DNA from: Frondihabitans australicus
Lineage (GTDB): Bacteria > Actinomycetota > Actinomycetes > Actinomycetales > Microbacteriaceae
Reading direction: 5' to 3'
Assembly (NCBI RefSeq): GCF_003634555.1
Contig: NZ_RBKS01000001.1
Location: 310,001 to 374,000 of the forward strand
Length of the DNA: 64,000 nt
This document shows positions 34,620-41,213 of this stretch, piece after piece; the stretch's first letter is position 1; each line of letters starts with the position of its first letter. Under the pieces are notes generated by a model. That model was given only the letters and a program-made list of their open reading frames with translations, was not told the DNA's origin and made no database searches. A program made the position numbers and the translations under genes.

Positions 34620-35606
34620 TCAGTCGAGCGCCGCGGCGGCCTTGAGCGGCTCCCACCAGGCGCGGTTGTCGCGGTACCACTGCACGACGTCGGCCAGCCC
34701 CTGAGCGAACGGCACCTGCGGCTCGTACCCCAGCTCGGCGCGGATCTTCGCGATGTCGACCGAGTACCGGAGGTCGTGGCCGAGGCGGTCGGGCACGCGG
34801 TCGACGTACGACCAGTCGCGGCCGGTGGCTTCGAGCAGGAGCCCGGTGAGCTCCCGGTTGGTGAGCTCGGTGCCGCCCCCGATGTTGTACACCTCGCCCG
34901 CGCGGCCGCCCACGAGCACCATCGCGATGCCGCGGGTGTGGTCGTCGACGTGCAGCCAGTCGCGGATGTTGTTCCCCTCGCCGTAGAGCGGCACGTGCCG
35001 GTCGTCGATGAGGTTCGTGACGAAGAGCGGGATCACCTTCTCGGGGAAGTGGTAGGGCCCGTAGTTGTTCGAGCAGCGGGTGATCGACACGTTGAGGCCG
35101 TGCGTGCGGTGGTAGCTGCGGGCGAGCAGGTCGCTGCCGGCCTTCGACGCGGAGTAGGGGGAGTTCGGCTCGAGCGGGCGGTCTTCCGACCACGAGCCCT
35201 CGCTGATCGAGCCGTAGACCTCGTCGGTCGAGACGTGCACGAAGCGCTGCAGGTCGTGGCGGAGGGCGGCGTCGAGGAGGCGCTGGGTGCCGAGCACGTT
35301 CGTCTCGACGAAGATCGACGCGTCGCGCACCGAGCGATCGACGTGCGACTCGGCGGCGAAGTGGACGACGGCGTCGATGCTCGGGTAGAGCTCGTCGAGC
35401 AGGTCGGCGTCGCGGATGTCGCCGTGCACGAAGCGGTACCGCGGCGAGTCGGCGACCGGTGCGAGGTTCGCGAGGTTGCCCGAGTAGGTCAGCGCGTCGA
35501 GCACCGTCACCTCGGCGCCCTCGAGGCCCGGGTAGGCGTCCTCGAGGGTGCGACGCACGAAGTTCGAGCCGATGAAGCCGGCTCCGCCGGTGACCAGGAT
35601 GCGCAT
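34620..35606 (-). CDS. rmlB: dTDP-glucose 4,6-dehydratase
   Basis: Second step of dTDP-rhamnose synthesis. The 328-aa protein has MRILVTGGAGFIGSNFVRR, HFAAESHVDRSVRDAS, FVHVSTDEVYGSI with the Thr-Asp-Glu triad and the catalytic YSASKAGSD, and RCSNNYGPYHFPEKVIPL. Normal length. First gene of the rmlB-rmlD-GT operon. The start ATG at 35606 has a GAAGGG ribosome binding site. The other two rhamnose genes are 3 kb away on the plus strand. Confidence 0.96.
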   Translation of the reverse strand: MRILVTGGAGFIGSNFVRRTLEDAYPGLEGAEVTVLDALTYSGNLANLAPVADSPRYRFVHGDIRDADLLDELYPSIDAVVHFAAESHVDRSVRDASIFVETNVLGTQRLLDAALRHDLQRFVHVSTDEVYGSISEGSWSEDRPLEPNSPYSASKAGSDLLARSYHRTHGLNVSITRCSNNYGPYHFPEKVIPLFVTNLIDDRHVPLYGEGNNIRDWLHVDDHTRGIAMVLVGGRAGEVYNIGGGTELTNRELTGLLLEATGRDWSYVDRVPDRLGHDLRYSVDIAKIRAELGYEPQVPFAQGLADVVQWYRDNRAWWEPLKAAAALD

Positions 35607-35709
35607 GGACAGCCCTTCGGGTGGGGGAGGGTCGGTCCACCGATCATACGGGGCGCTCTCAGGCGGCGGCGCAAGCGGCGGCCCCGCCGGTCAGGTCACG
35701 CCGCGCGTG

Positions 35710-36132
35710 TCAGGCGACGGCGTACACGTCCACGTCGAAGGTGAGGCTGTCGCGGAACGACCAGGTGGCCGAGAAGCCGTCCCACGCCACGGTCTGCGAC
35801 CCTCCGGTGGCCCCGGACGCCGCGAACAGCTTCCGATCGCTCGTCGGCATGCCGAGCGCGTCGAGCACGCAGCCGGCCGTGGCGCGGTCGACACCCGTCG
35901 GGTGCCCGGAGACGGGGGTCTCGAGGTGCAGGGCGCGTGCTCCTGCGATCACGCCCGGCTGGGTCGACGACAGGTTGCAGGATCCGAGAGCCTTCGACAC
36001 GACGGCGCTCATCGACGGCGCCGTCGCCCGTGGCGCCTGCCGGGTCGAGGTCTGCGTCATCGCCGCGCAGCCCGTGGTCGCGAGAGCGACGGCGGTCAGG
36101 GCGGCGATCGCGGCGCATCGGGATGCTCGCAT
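35710..36132 (-). CDS. small lipoprotein of unknown function
   Basis: A 140-aa exported lipoprotein. Signal peptide with lipobox ATTGCAA, acylated Cys at residue 22. The mature domain has three further Cys-containing or aromatic blocks (GSCNLSSTQPGV, AGCVLDALGMP, FSATWSFRDSL). No family recognised. GAAGG lies upstream of the ATG. Its promoter (TACAGT, 36162-36167 on the minus strand) abuts the CCCCCGAATGGGGG palindrome at 36169-36182, so it is likely controlled there. Confidence 0.75.
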   Translation of the reverse strand: MRASRCAAIAALTAVALATTGCAAMTQTSTRQAPRATAPSMSAVVSKALGSCNLSSTQPGVIAGARALHLETPVSGHPTGVDRATAGCVLDALGMPTSDRKLFAASGATGGSQTVAWDGFSATWSFRDSLTFDVDVYAVA

Positions 36133-36161
36133 GACCGTTTCTCACCTTCATTGGTGGACAG

Positions 36162-36185
36162 ACTGTATCCCCCGAATGGGGGACA
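36162..36185 (-). promoter_or_regulatory. CCCCC-GAAT-GGGGG operator next to the lipoprotein -10
   Basis: Five-C and five-G arms around GAAT (36169-36182) directly upstream of a minus-strand -10 TACAGT. A regulator bound here would cover the -10/-35 spacer. Related sequences lie near 22296, 22343, 61868 and 61928. Confidence 0.5.
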
Positions 36186-36235
36186 TGTCTACGGCTGTGC
36201 GCACAGCGGCCGGGCGGCCTCTCGGCCGGCGAGGC

Positions 36236-36241
36236 CATGAT
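36236..36241 (+). promoter_or_regulatory. -10 element for the aldo/keto reductase
   Basis: CATGAT ends six bases before the ATG at 36248. The bases between (GGAGGG) also look like a ribosome binding site but are too close to work in a normal leader. Confidence 0.4.
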
Positions 36242-36247
36242 GGAGGG

Positions 36248-37177
36248 ATGAAGACGACGACGCTTCCGACCGTCCCCAAGCCCGCCTCCACGATCATCCT
36301 GGGTCTCATGCGGATCATGCCGCTCGACGACTCGCAGGTCCGCGACCTCGTGTCCGCCGCCCGCGAGGAGGGGATCAACTTCTTCGACCACGCCGACGTC
36401 TATGGCGGCTCGCCGCACGCCGCCGAGGCCCACTTCGGCGACGCGGTGCAGTTCTCCTCCACCGAGCGCGAGGAGGTGATCCTCCAGTCGAAGGTCGGGA
36501 TCCGCGACGGGTTCTGGGACTTCTCGACCGAGCATATCCTGGAGTCGGTCGACCTGTCGCTCAAGGCTCTGCGGACCGACTACCTCGACATCCTGCTGCT
36601 GCACCGCCCCGACCCGCTGGTCGAGCCGGAGGAGGTCGCCGCGGCGTTCGACGCGCTCGAGTCGTCGGGCAAGGTGCGCCACTTCGGTGTCTCGAACCAC
36701 ATGCCGCTGCAGGTCGAGCTGCTGAAGACCGCCGTGAAGCAGCCTCTCGTGGCGAACCAGGTGCAGCTGAGCGTGACCCACGCGCCGATGATCGCCGCCG
36801 GGGTCGCGGCCAACATGAAGGGGCTCGACCAGTCGCTCGACCTCGACAACGGGATCCTCGACTACAGCCGCATCCACGGCATGACGCTGCAGGCCTGGTC
36901 GCCGTTCCAGAAGGGGTTCTTCGACGGCATCTTCCTCGGCGACCGCGAGAACTACGCCGAGCTGAACGACGCGATCGACGAGCTGGCGGGCAAGTACGGG
37001 GTGGGGCCCGCGGCGATCGCCGTCGCGTGGATCACCCGGCATCCTGCCGACATGCAGGTGGTGCTCGGCACGACGAGCATCGAGCACCTGCGCGACTCGG
37101 CGAAGGGCGCCGACGTGGTGCTCACCCGGCAGGAGTGGTCGCGGCTGTTCACCGCGGCGGGCGCGATTCTCCCGTAG
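36248..37177 (+). CDS. aldo/keto reductase
   Basis: NADPH-dependent oxidoreductase, 309 aa from ATG 36248; the much longer open frame is shadow. TIM-barrel features: catalytic Asp in NFFDHADVYGG with Tyr, the Lys in EVILQSKVGI, His in DILLLHRPDP, and the family C-terminal VVLGTTSIEHLRD. Belongs to the YdhF-like oxidoreductase group (DGFWDFSTEHILESVDLSLKAL is typical, split here for length). Substrate not predictable. Isolated gene facing the isochorismatase gene. Confidence 0.9.
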   Translation: MKTTTLPTVPKPASTIILGLMRIMPLDDSQVRDLVSAAREEGINFFDHADVYGGSPHAAEAHFGDAVQFSSTEREEVILQSKVGIRDGFWDFSTEHILESVDLSLKALRTDYLDILLLHRPDPLVEPEEVAAAFDALESSGKVRHFGVSNHMPLQVELLKTAVKQPLVANQVQLSVTHAPMIAAGVAANMKGLDQSLDLDNGILDYSRIHGMTLQAWSPFQKGFFDGIFLGDRENYAELNDAIDELAGKYGVGPAAIAVAWITRHPADMQVVLGTTSIEHLRDSAKGADVVLTRQEWSRLFTAAGAILP

Positions 37178-37204
37178 GCGCTGTCTCCCGTAGAGGCTCT
37201 ATCT

Positions 37205-37262
37205 GCGACAAAACGCGACACCTGCGACGCTTCGGCGCGTCGCAGGTGTCGCGTTTTGTCGC
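37205..37262. terminator. 26-bp perfect inverted repeat, bidirectional terminator
   Basis: Arms 37205-37230 and 37237-37262 are exact reverse complements (26 bp) around TTCGGC. It lies between convergent stops (37177 and 37282). The outer arm carries AAAA/TTTT runs, which would give U-rich ends on both strands. Each arm contains GCGACA twice. Confidence 0.8.
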
Positions 37263-37281
37263 GGGGGCGGGGCGGGCGGGG

Positions 37282-37839
37282 TCAGGGGAGCAGCGCGACG
37301 ATCTCGGCGGCGGTCGCCGACTGGCCGATGCGGGGGAAGACGCTCGACACCGCGTAGTCGTGGCCGGCCGGGCTCATGTCGGTCATCGCGTCGGTGGCGA
37401 GCACGACGTGGTACCCGAGCTCGTGCGCGTGGCGAGCGGTCGACTCGACGCCCGCGGTCGTGGCGACACCGGTGACGACGACCTCGGTGGCGCCCTGCGC
37501 GCGCAGCCACTCGTCGAGGTCGGTGCCGGTGAACGAGCCCCAGGTCTTCTTCGTGACGACGTGGTCGCTCGGCTGCCGGTCTAGCTCGGGGGCGAACTCC
37601 GTCGCTTCGGGCGGCATCGCGAACGAGCCGCCCTCGGGTCGGAGGTCGGTGCGGCCGGGCGCGCCGGCGTCGACGTTGACGAGCACGACGGGCAGGCCCT
37701 TCGCACGGAACGCGTCGAGCAGGAGCCGGTTCGCGGCGAGCACGTCGGGGATCGGATGCGCGGTCTCCCGCCCCGTCACGCCGGCCTGGAGGTCGACGAC
37801 GACGAGGGCGGTCACGGGGTCGAGTGCGGTGAGGGTCAT
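37282..37839 (-). CDS. isochorismatase-family cysteine hydrolase
   Basis: A 185-aa hydrolase (nicotinamidase/isochorismatase fold). Catalytic Asp in [10 protein letters not shown], Lys in VTKKTWGSF. At the nucleophile position the usual VCV/GIATHICV reads [17 protein letters not shown]: the Cys appears replaced by Ala-Gly, as in several family members with other activities. Activity is therefore uncertain. Its start overlaps the MarR stop by 4 bp, so both are expressed together. Confidence 0.82.
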   Translation of the reverse strand: MTLTALDPVTALVVVDLQAGVTGRETAHPIPDVLAANRLLLDAFRAKGLPVVLVNVDAGAPGRTDLRPEGGSFAMPPEATEFAPELDRQPSDHVVTKKTWGSFTGTDLDEWLRAQGATEVVVTGVATTAGVESTARHAHELGYHVVLATDAMTDMSPAGHDYAVSSVFPRIGQSATAAEIVALLP

Positions 37840-38357
37840 GGGGTCTCCTTCGGTTCGCCGACGGCGGTCGCCGGCGCGGTCTCGGTGTCGAGGAGTCGCC
37901 CGAGCAGAGCGCTGGCCTCGGCCAGGCAGGCGATCTCGGAGGCGTCGAGGGTCTGCGTGAGGCGATTCGTGAACCAGTCCGTCTTCGCGACGCGGTTCGC
38001 GAGGAACTGCTCGTGAGCGTCGTCGGTCAGGGTGAGGATGGTCCGCCGGCCGTCGTTCGGGTCGGGGCGCCCGGTCACGTAGCCGAGGCCGTCGAGCACC
38101 GCGATGGTCGCGCCGAGCGACTGGGGGCGGACGCCCTCGGCTCGGGCGAGGTCGGAGACGCTGGCAGGGCCGTCTTTGAGCAGGCGGCTCAGGATCGAGG
38201 TCTGCGACGGAGAGAGATCGTTCGGCGCGGCGACCTCGCGCAGCCGTCGCTGCAGCCGGCTCATCACGACGCGCAGCTCGGTAGCGACCAGGGCGGCGGT
38301 CGGCTGAGTGGCGGCGGCCTGAGTGGCGGCGGCCTGCGCGTCAGCGGAAGGATTCAT
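37836..38357 (-). CDS. MarR-family transcriptional regulator (with isochorismatase)
   Basis: A 173-aa winged-helix regulator. An N-terminal Ala/Gln-rich tail (residues 5-25) precedes the dimerisation helix; the DNA-binding part has [40 protein letters not shown] and the wing [15 protein letters not shown]. It overlaps the hydrolase gene and is likely autoregulated through the 15-bp palindrome at 38395-38409. The start ATG is set by a leaderless -10 (TACCGT). Confidence 0.92.
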   Translation of the reverse strand: MNPSADAQAAATQAAATQPTAALVATELRVVMSRLQRRLREVAAPNDLSPSQTSILSRLLKDGPASVSDLARAEGVRPQSLGATIAVLDGLGYVTGRPDPNDGRRTILTLTDDAHEQFLANRVAKTDWFTNRLTQTLDASEIACLAEASALLGRLLDTETAPATAVGEPKETP

Positions 38358-38363
38358 GACTTC

Positions 38364-38369
38364 ACGGTA
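38364..38369 (-). promoter_or_regulatory. -10 element for the MarR gene (leaderless)
   Basis: TACCGT on the minus strand ends six bases before the ATG at 38357. Confidence 0.5.
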
Positions 38370-38394
38370 GCAGATAGGAAGCCAAAACTACCAA

Positions 38395-38409
38395 GTATGA
38401 ACTTCATAC
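38395..38409. promoter_or_regulatory. perfect palindrome GTATGAACTTCATAC, MarR operator
   Basis: A 15-bp perfect palindrome in the divergent gap, about 25 bases upstream of the MarR -10 and about 30 bases upstream of the rfbC -10. AT-rich surroundings. It fits a MarR dimer site and could also affect rfbC. Confidence 0.65.
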
Positions 38410-38439
38410 CCGTCGGTAGGGCTGCGGAGGGCCCGCTGA

Positions 38440-38445
38440 TACGCT
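38440..38445 (+). promoter_or_regulatory. -10 element for rfbC (leaderless)
   Basis: TACGCT ends six bases before the GTG at 38452. Confidence 0.5.
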
Positions 38446-38451
38446 CGCTGA

Positions 38452-39087
38452 GTGCAGACCCGAGAATTGGCGATCGCCGGCGCGTGGGAGTTCACCCCCG
38501 TCCAGCACGGCGACGATCGAGGCGTGTTCTTCGAGCAGTACCGCTACGAGAAGCTGGTCGAGACCGTCGGGCACCCCCTCGACCTGAAGCAGGTCAACAC
38601 CTCGGTGTCGGCTCGGGGCGTCGTCCGCGGCATCCACTACGCCCTCGTCCCGCCGGGCCAGGCGAAGTACGTCTCGGCGCCGAAGGGCGCCTTCATCGAC
38701 TTCATCGTCGACATCCGCGTCGGATCGCCGACGTTCGGCCGGTGGGACAGCGTGCTCATCGACGACGTCGACCGTCGCGCGATCTATCTCAGCGAGGGTC
38801 TCGGGCACGCGATCGTCGCGCTCACCGAGGGGGCGACCGTCAACTACCTCGTGTCGGAGGTCTTCAACCCGGAGCGCGAGAAGGGCCTGAGCGTCTCGGA
38901 TCCTGCGATCGGCCTGACCTTCCCCGACGACCTCGGCGAGCCTCTGCTGTCGCCGAAGGACGTCGCCGCTCCCACCCTCGCCGAGGCGCAGGAGCTCGGC
39001 CTCCTGCCCCTCTACGACGAGTGCGTGGCCTACGCCTCGTCGCTCGGCGCGGGCCGCGGCGCGCAGGCCGCGGAGGCCGCGCTGTGA
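38452..39087 (+). CDS. rfbC: dTDP-4-dehydrorhamnose 3,5-epimerase
   Basis: Third step of dTDP-L-rhamnose synthesis. The 211-aa cupin has the catalytic His region [40 protein letters not shown], and the late Tyr-containing [15 protein letters not shown]. Slightly longer than typical (about 180-200 aa) because of a C-terminal Ala-rich end. GTG start from the -10 spacing. It overlaps rfbA by 4 bp (GTGA). Confidence 0.95.
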   Translation: MQTRELAIAGAWEFTPVQHGDDRGVFFEQYRYEKLVETVGHPLDLKQVNTSVSARGVVRGIHYALVPPGQAKYVSAPKGAFIDFIVDIRVGSPTFGRWDSVLIDDVDRRAIYLSEGLGHAIVALTEGATVNYLVSEVFNPEREKGLSVSDPAIGLTFPDDLGEPLLSPKDVAAPTLAEAQELGLLPLYDECVAYASSLGAGRGAQAAEAAL

Positions 39088-39944
39088 AGGGCATCATCCT
39101 CGCCGGCGGCTCGGGCACGCGGCTGTACCCGATCACCAAGGGCATCTCGAAGCAGCTGATGCCGATCTACGACAAGCCGATGATCTACTACCCCCTGTCG
39201 ACGCTGATGTCGGCCGGCATCCGCGAGATCCTCATCATCACCACGCCCGAGGACGAAACGGCCTTCGCCCGGCTCCTCGGCGACGGGTCTGCGCTCGGGC
39301 TCGACATCTCGTACGCGGTCCAGCCCTCGCCCGACGGTCTCGCCCAGGCGTTCCTGATCGGTGCGGACTTCATCGGCGACGACAAGGTCGCCCTCGTGCT
39401 CGGCGACAACATCTTCCACGGCACCGGCCTCGGCACGAACCTCCGCGCCAACACCGACCCCGACGGCGGCGTCATCTTCGCCTACCACGTGGCGAATCCT
39501 CGGCGCTACGGCGTCGTCGAGTTCGACGAGGGCTTCACGGCGCTCTCGATCGAGGAGAAACCGCAGGAGCCGAAGAGCAACTACGCGGTGCCCGGCCTCT
39601 ACTTCTACGACAACACCGTCGTCGAGGTGGCGCGCGGCATCACCCCCAGCGCCCGCGGCGAGCTCGAGATCACGACGGTCAACGAGCACTACCTGGCGCA
39701 GGGCAAGCTGCAGGTGCAGGTGCTCGAGCGCGGCACCGCCTGGCTCGACACCGGCACGCACGAGTCGATGATGCAGGCGTCGGAGTTCGTGCGCGTGATC
39801 GAGCAGCGGCAGGGCTTCAAGATCGGCTGCATCGAAGAGGTGGCTTGGCGACAGGGCTGGATCGACGACGCGGCGCTGTCGGCGCTCGCGGCCCCGCTGG
39901 CCAAGAGCGGCTACGGAGACTACCTGCGCGACCTGCTCGGCTGA
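39084..39944 (+). CDS. rfbA: glucose-1-phosphate thymidylyltransferase
   Basis: First step of dTDP-rhamnose synthesis, making dTDP-glucose. From GTG 39084 the protein is 286 aa; the longer open frame is shadow. [20 protein letters not shown] nucleotide loop, [28 protein letters not shown] with the metal Asp, and [20 protein letters not shown] are all intact. With rfbC, rmlB and rmlD the pathway is complete in this window. Confidence 0.97.
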   Translation: MKGIILAGGSGTRLYPITKGISKQLMPIYDKPMIYYPLSTLMSAGIREILIITTPEDETAFARLLGDGSALGLDISYAVQPSPDGLAQAFLIGADFIGDDKVALVLGDNIFHGTGLGTNLRANTDPDGGVIFAYHVANPRRYGVVEFDEGFTALSIEEKPQEPKSNYAVPGLYFYDNTVVEVARGITPSARGELEITTVNEHYLAQGKLQVQVLERGTAWLDTGTHESMMQASEFVRVIEQRQGFKIGCIEEVAWRQGWIDDAALSALAAPLAKSGYGDYLRDLLG

Positions 39945-39991
39945 CCTGCCGGGCGGCTCCGGCGGCTCCGGGCGCGGCCGCGTGCTCCGGG

Positions 39992-40102
39992 TTACGCCTC
40001 GTCGTCCTCGACGGCGGAGAGGTCGTAGTACGGGCGGTGGGCGGAGTCGTCGGCGGAGCCGAGCAGACGCCGCTCGAGGTCGTCGAGCGAGGCTGCGCTC
40101 AT
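39992..40102 (-). CDS. 36-aa acidic small protein
   Basis: A short frame whose ATG overlaps the stop of the upstream 59-aa gene by 4 bp (ATGA). The peptide is rich in Asp/Glu and Ser (LDDLERRLLGSADD, ending VEDDEA). The overlap and a clean TAA stop suggest it is translated, but there is no homology I recognise. Confidence 0.4.
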   Translation of the reverse strand: MSAASLDDLERRLLGSADDSAHRPYYDLSAVEDDEA

Positions 40103-40278
40103 CGCAGGAGCCCGAGGGCACTGAGCACGGCGACGGTGACGCTCGTCACCATGCCTGCCGTGGCCACGGCGGCTATCGCCTTGCCGATCCGGCGGTCGGT
40201 CGCCTCGGAGAGGTGCGGGTGGTGCTGCGCGGCGTCGGGCGAGGACGCCTCGACGTCGGTGAAAGCGGTGGTCGACAT
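40099..40278 (-). CDS. 59-aa single-helix membrane protein
   Basis: From ATG 40278 it encodes a polar N-terminus (MSTTAFTDVEASSPDAAQHH) and one C-terminal membrane helix (AIAAVATAGMVTSVTVAVLS). Unknown family. A 140-bp leader region with a MarR-type palindrome over its -10 lies upstream, and the MarR gene at 40419 is next on the same strand, so it is a probable regulated target. Confidence 0.55.
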   Translation of the reverse strand: MSTTAFTDVEASSPDAAQHHPHLSEATDRRIGKAIAAVATAGMVTSVTVAVLSALGLLR

Positions 40279-40381
40279 GGTCTTCTCTTCTCTGCGGCCC
40301 TGCGCCGTCAAGAACGACATGTGTGGTGGTTGAGGCGGGCCGGCCGTGAATCCGGCCCGTGGATCCAGTGAAGCACTGAAC

Positions 40382-40401
40382 AACCTAGTTCGTCTAACTA
40401 G
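40382..40401 (-). promoter_or_regulatory. CTAGTT-N5-AACTAG palindrome over a -10, MarR-type operator
   Basis: A 17-bp perfect palindrome at 40385-40401 overlaps TAGGTT (40382-40387, minus strand), a -10 for the small-protein pair. A bound repressor would block it. Confidence 0.6.
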
Positions 40402-40418
40402 TTACTCGACGACTGCGC

Positions 40419-41015
40419 TTACCGGCTGGTCGGTTCTCCGCGGCCGGCCGCCTCGACCTCGGTGCGGGCCCCGTCGGGCTCGGCGTCGTCGTCCACGGCG
40501 AGAGCCTCGGCCATCTCGTCGAGGAACGCCGCGATCGTCGTCGACGCGGTCTCGTCGAGGCCCTCCGCGATCCTGATCATGCGTGCGTGCATGCCGTCGA
40601 GCGTGGCGCGCACCTCGACGTCCGAGCTGTCGGTCGTCGTGATGAGCACCCCCCGACGATCGGTGGGGTGCGGGTGCCGCTCGAGGTGCCCCGACTTCAC
40701 GAGCCTGTTGACGAGCACCGAGGTCGAGGCGGTCGTGATGCCGAGGTGGTCGGCGAGGTCTTTCGCGCTCACCGGCTCGTCGCGCATCTGCGCCCGCAGA
40801 AGGAAGCGGATCGCCTCGAGGTCGGTCTCGCCCATCTTCATCGACGTGCGGGTTCGGCGGCGCATGTCGGACTCTGCCGCGCGATAGCGACGCAGGGCGT
40901 TGAGGACGCGGATGCCGCGATCGGTCTCGGCGGTGTCGGGCTCGTCGTACCAGTAGCCGGACGCGTCGAAGTCGGCGTCGTCGACCGGTCGGGAGCTGGC
41001 TTTCGGGCTGGCCAT
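40419..41015 (-). CDS. MarR-family transcriptional regulator (with small membrane proteins)
   Basis: A 198-aa regulator from ATG 41015. The N-terminal 60 residues are an acidic, aromatic tail (FDASGYWYDEPDTAE) unlike the usual family start. The winged helix has MGETDLEAIRFLLRAQMRDE, SAKDLADHLGITTASTSVLV and the wing RHPHPTDRRGVLITTT. C-terminal tail is Glu/Asp-rich. A palindrome (CTAGA-CGC-TCTAG) four bases upstream of its -10 suggests autorepression; a related one precedes the small genes downstream. Confidence 0.92.
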   Translation of the reverse strand: MASPKASSRPVDDADFDASGYWYDEPDTAETDRGIRVLNALRRYRAAESDMRRRTRTSMKMGETDLEAIRFLLRAQMRDEPVSAKDLADHLGITTASTSVLVNRLVKSGHLERHPHPTDRRGVLITTTDSSDVEVRATLDGMHARMIRIAEGLDETASTTIAAFLDEMAEALAVDDDAEPDGARTEVEAAGRGEPTSR

Positions 41016-41021
41016 GCTCAC

Positions 41022-41044
41022 ATGGTAGTCGCTAGACGCTCTAG
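41022..41044 (-). promoter_or_regulatory. leaderless -10 and CTAGA-CGC-TCTAG operator of the MarR gene
   Basis: TACCAT (41022-41027 on the minus strand) ends six bases before the ATG at 41015. The perfect 13-bp palindrome at 41032-41044 sits in the -10/-35 spacer. It shares TAG-N4-TCTA with the site at 40386. Confidence 0.6.
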
Positions 41045-41213
41045 GGAAAACGAGGGGAGGGCCGCATCCGACGGTGACGGGTGCGGCCCTGCGTCGCCGG
41101 TCCGGGCGAGCTTCACGGGCAGGGGCCACAGACCGGCGGCGATGTCGCGGCACGGGTGCCGTCGACCTGACGCAGACCGTACGCCTGAGGTCACGCTCGC
41201 TCTGAGCGGATTG

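Noticed and set aside
37205-37262. Insertion-sequence terminal repeat
   Set aside because: The arms are only 6 bases apart with no transposase or target duplication; it is a hairpin.
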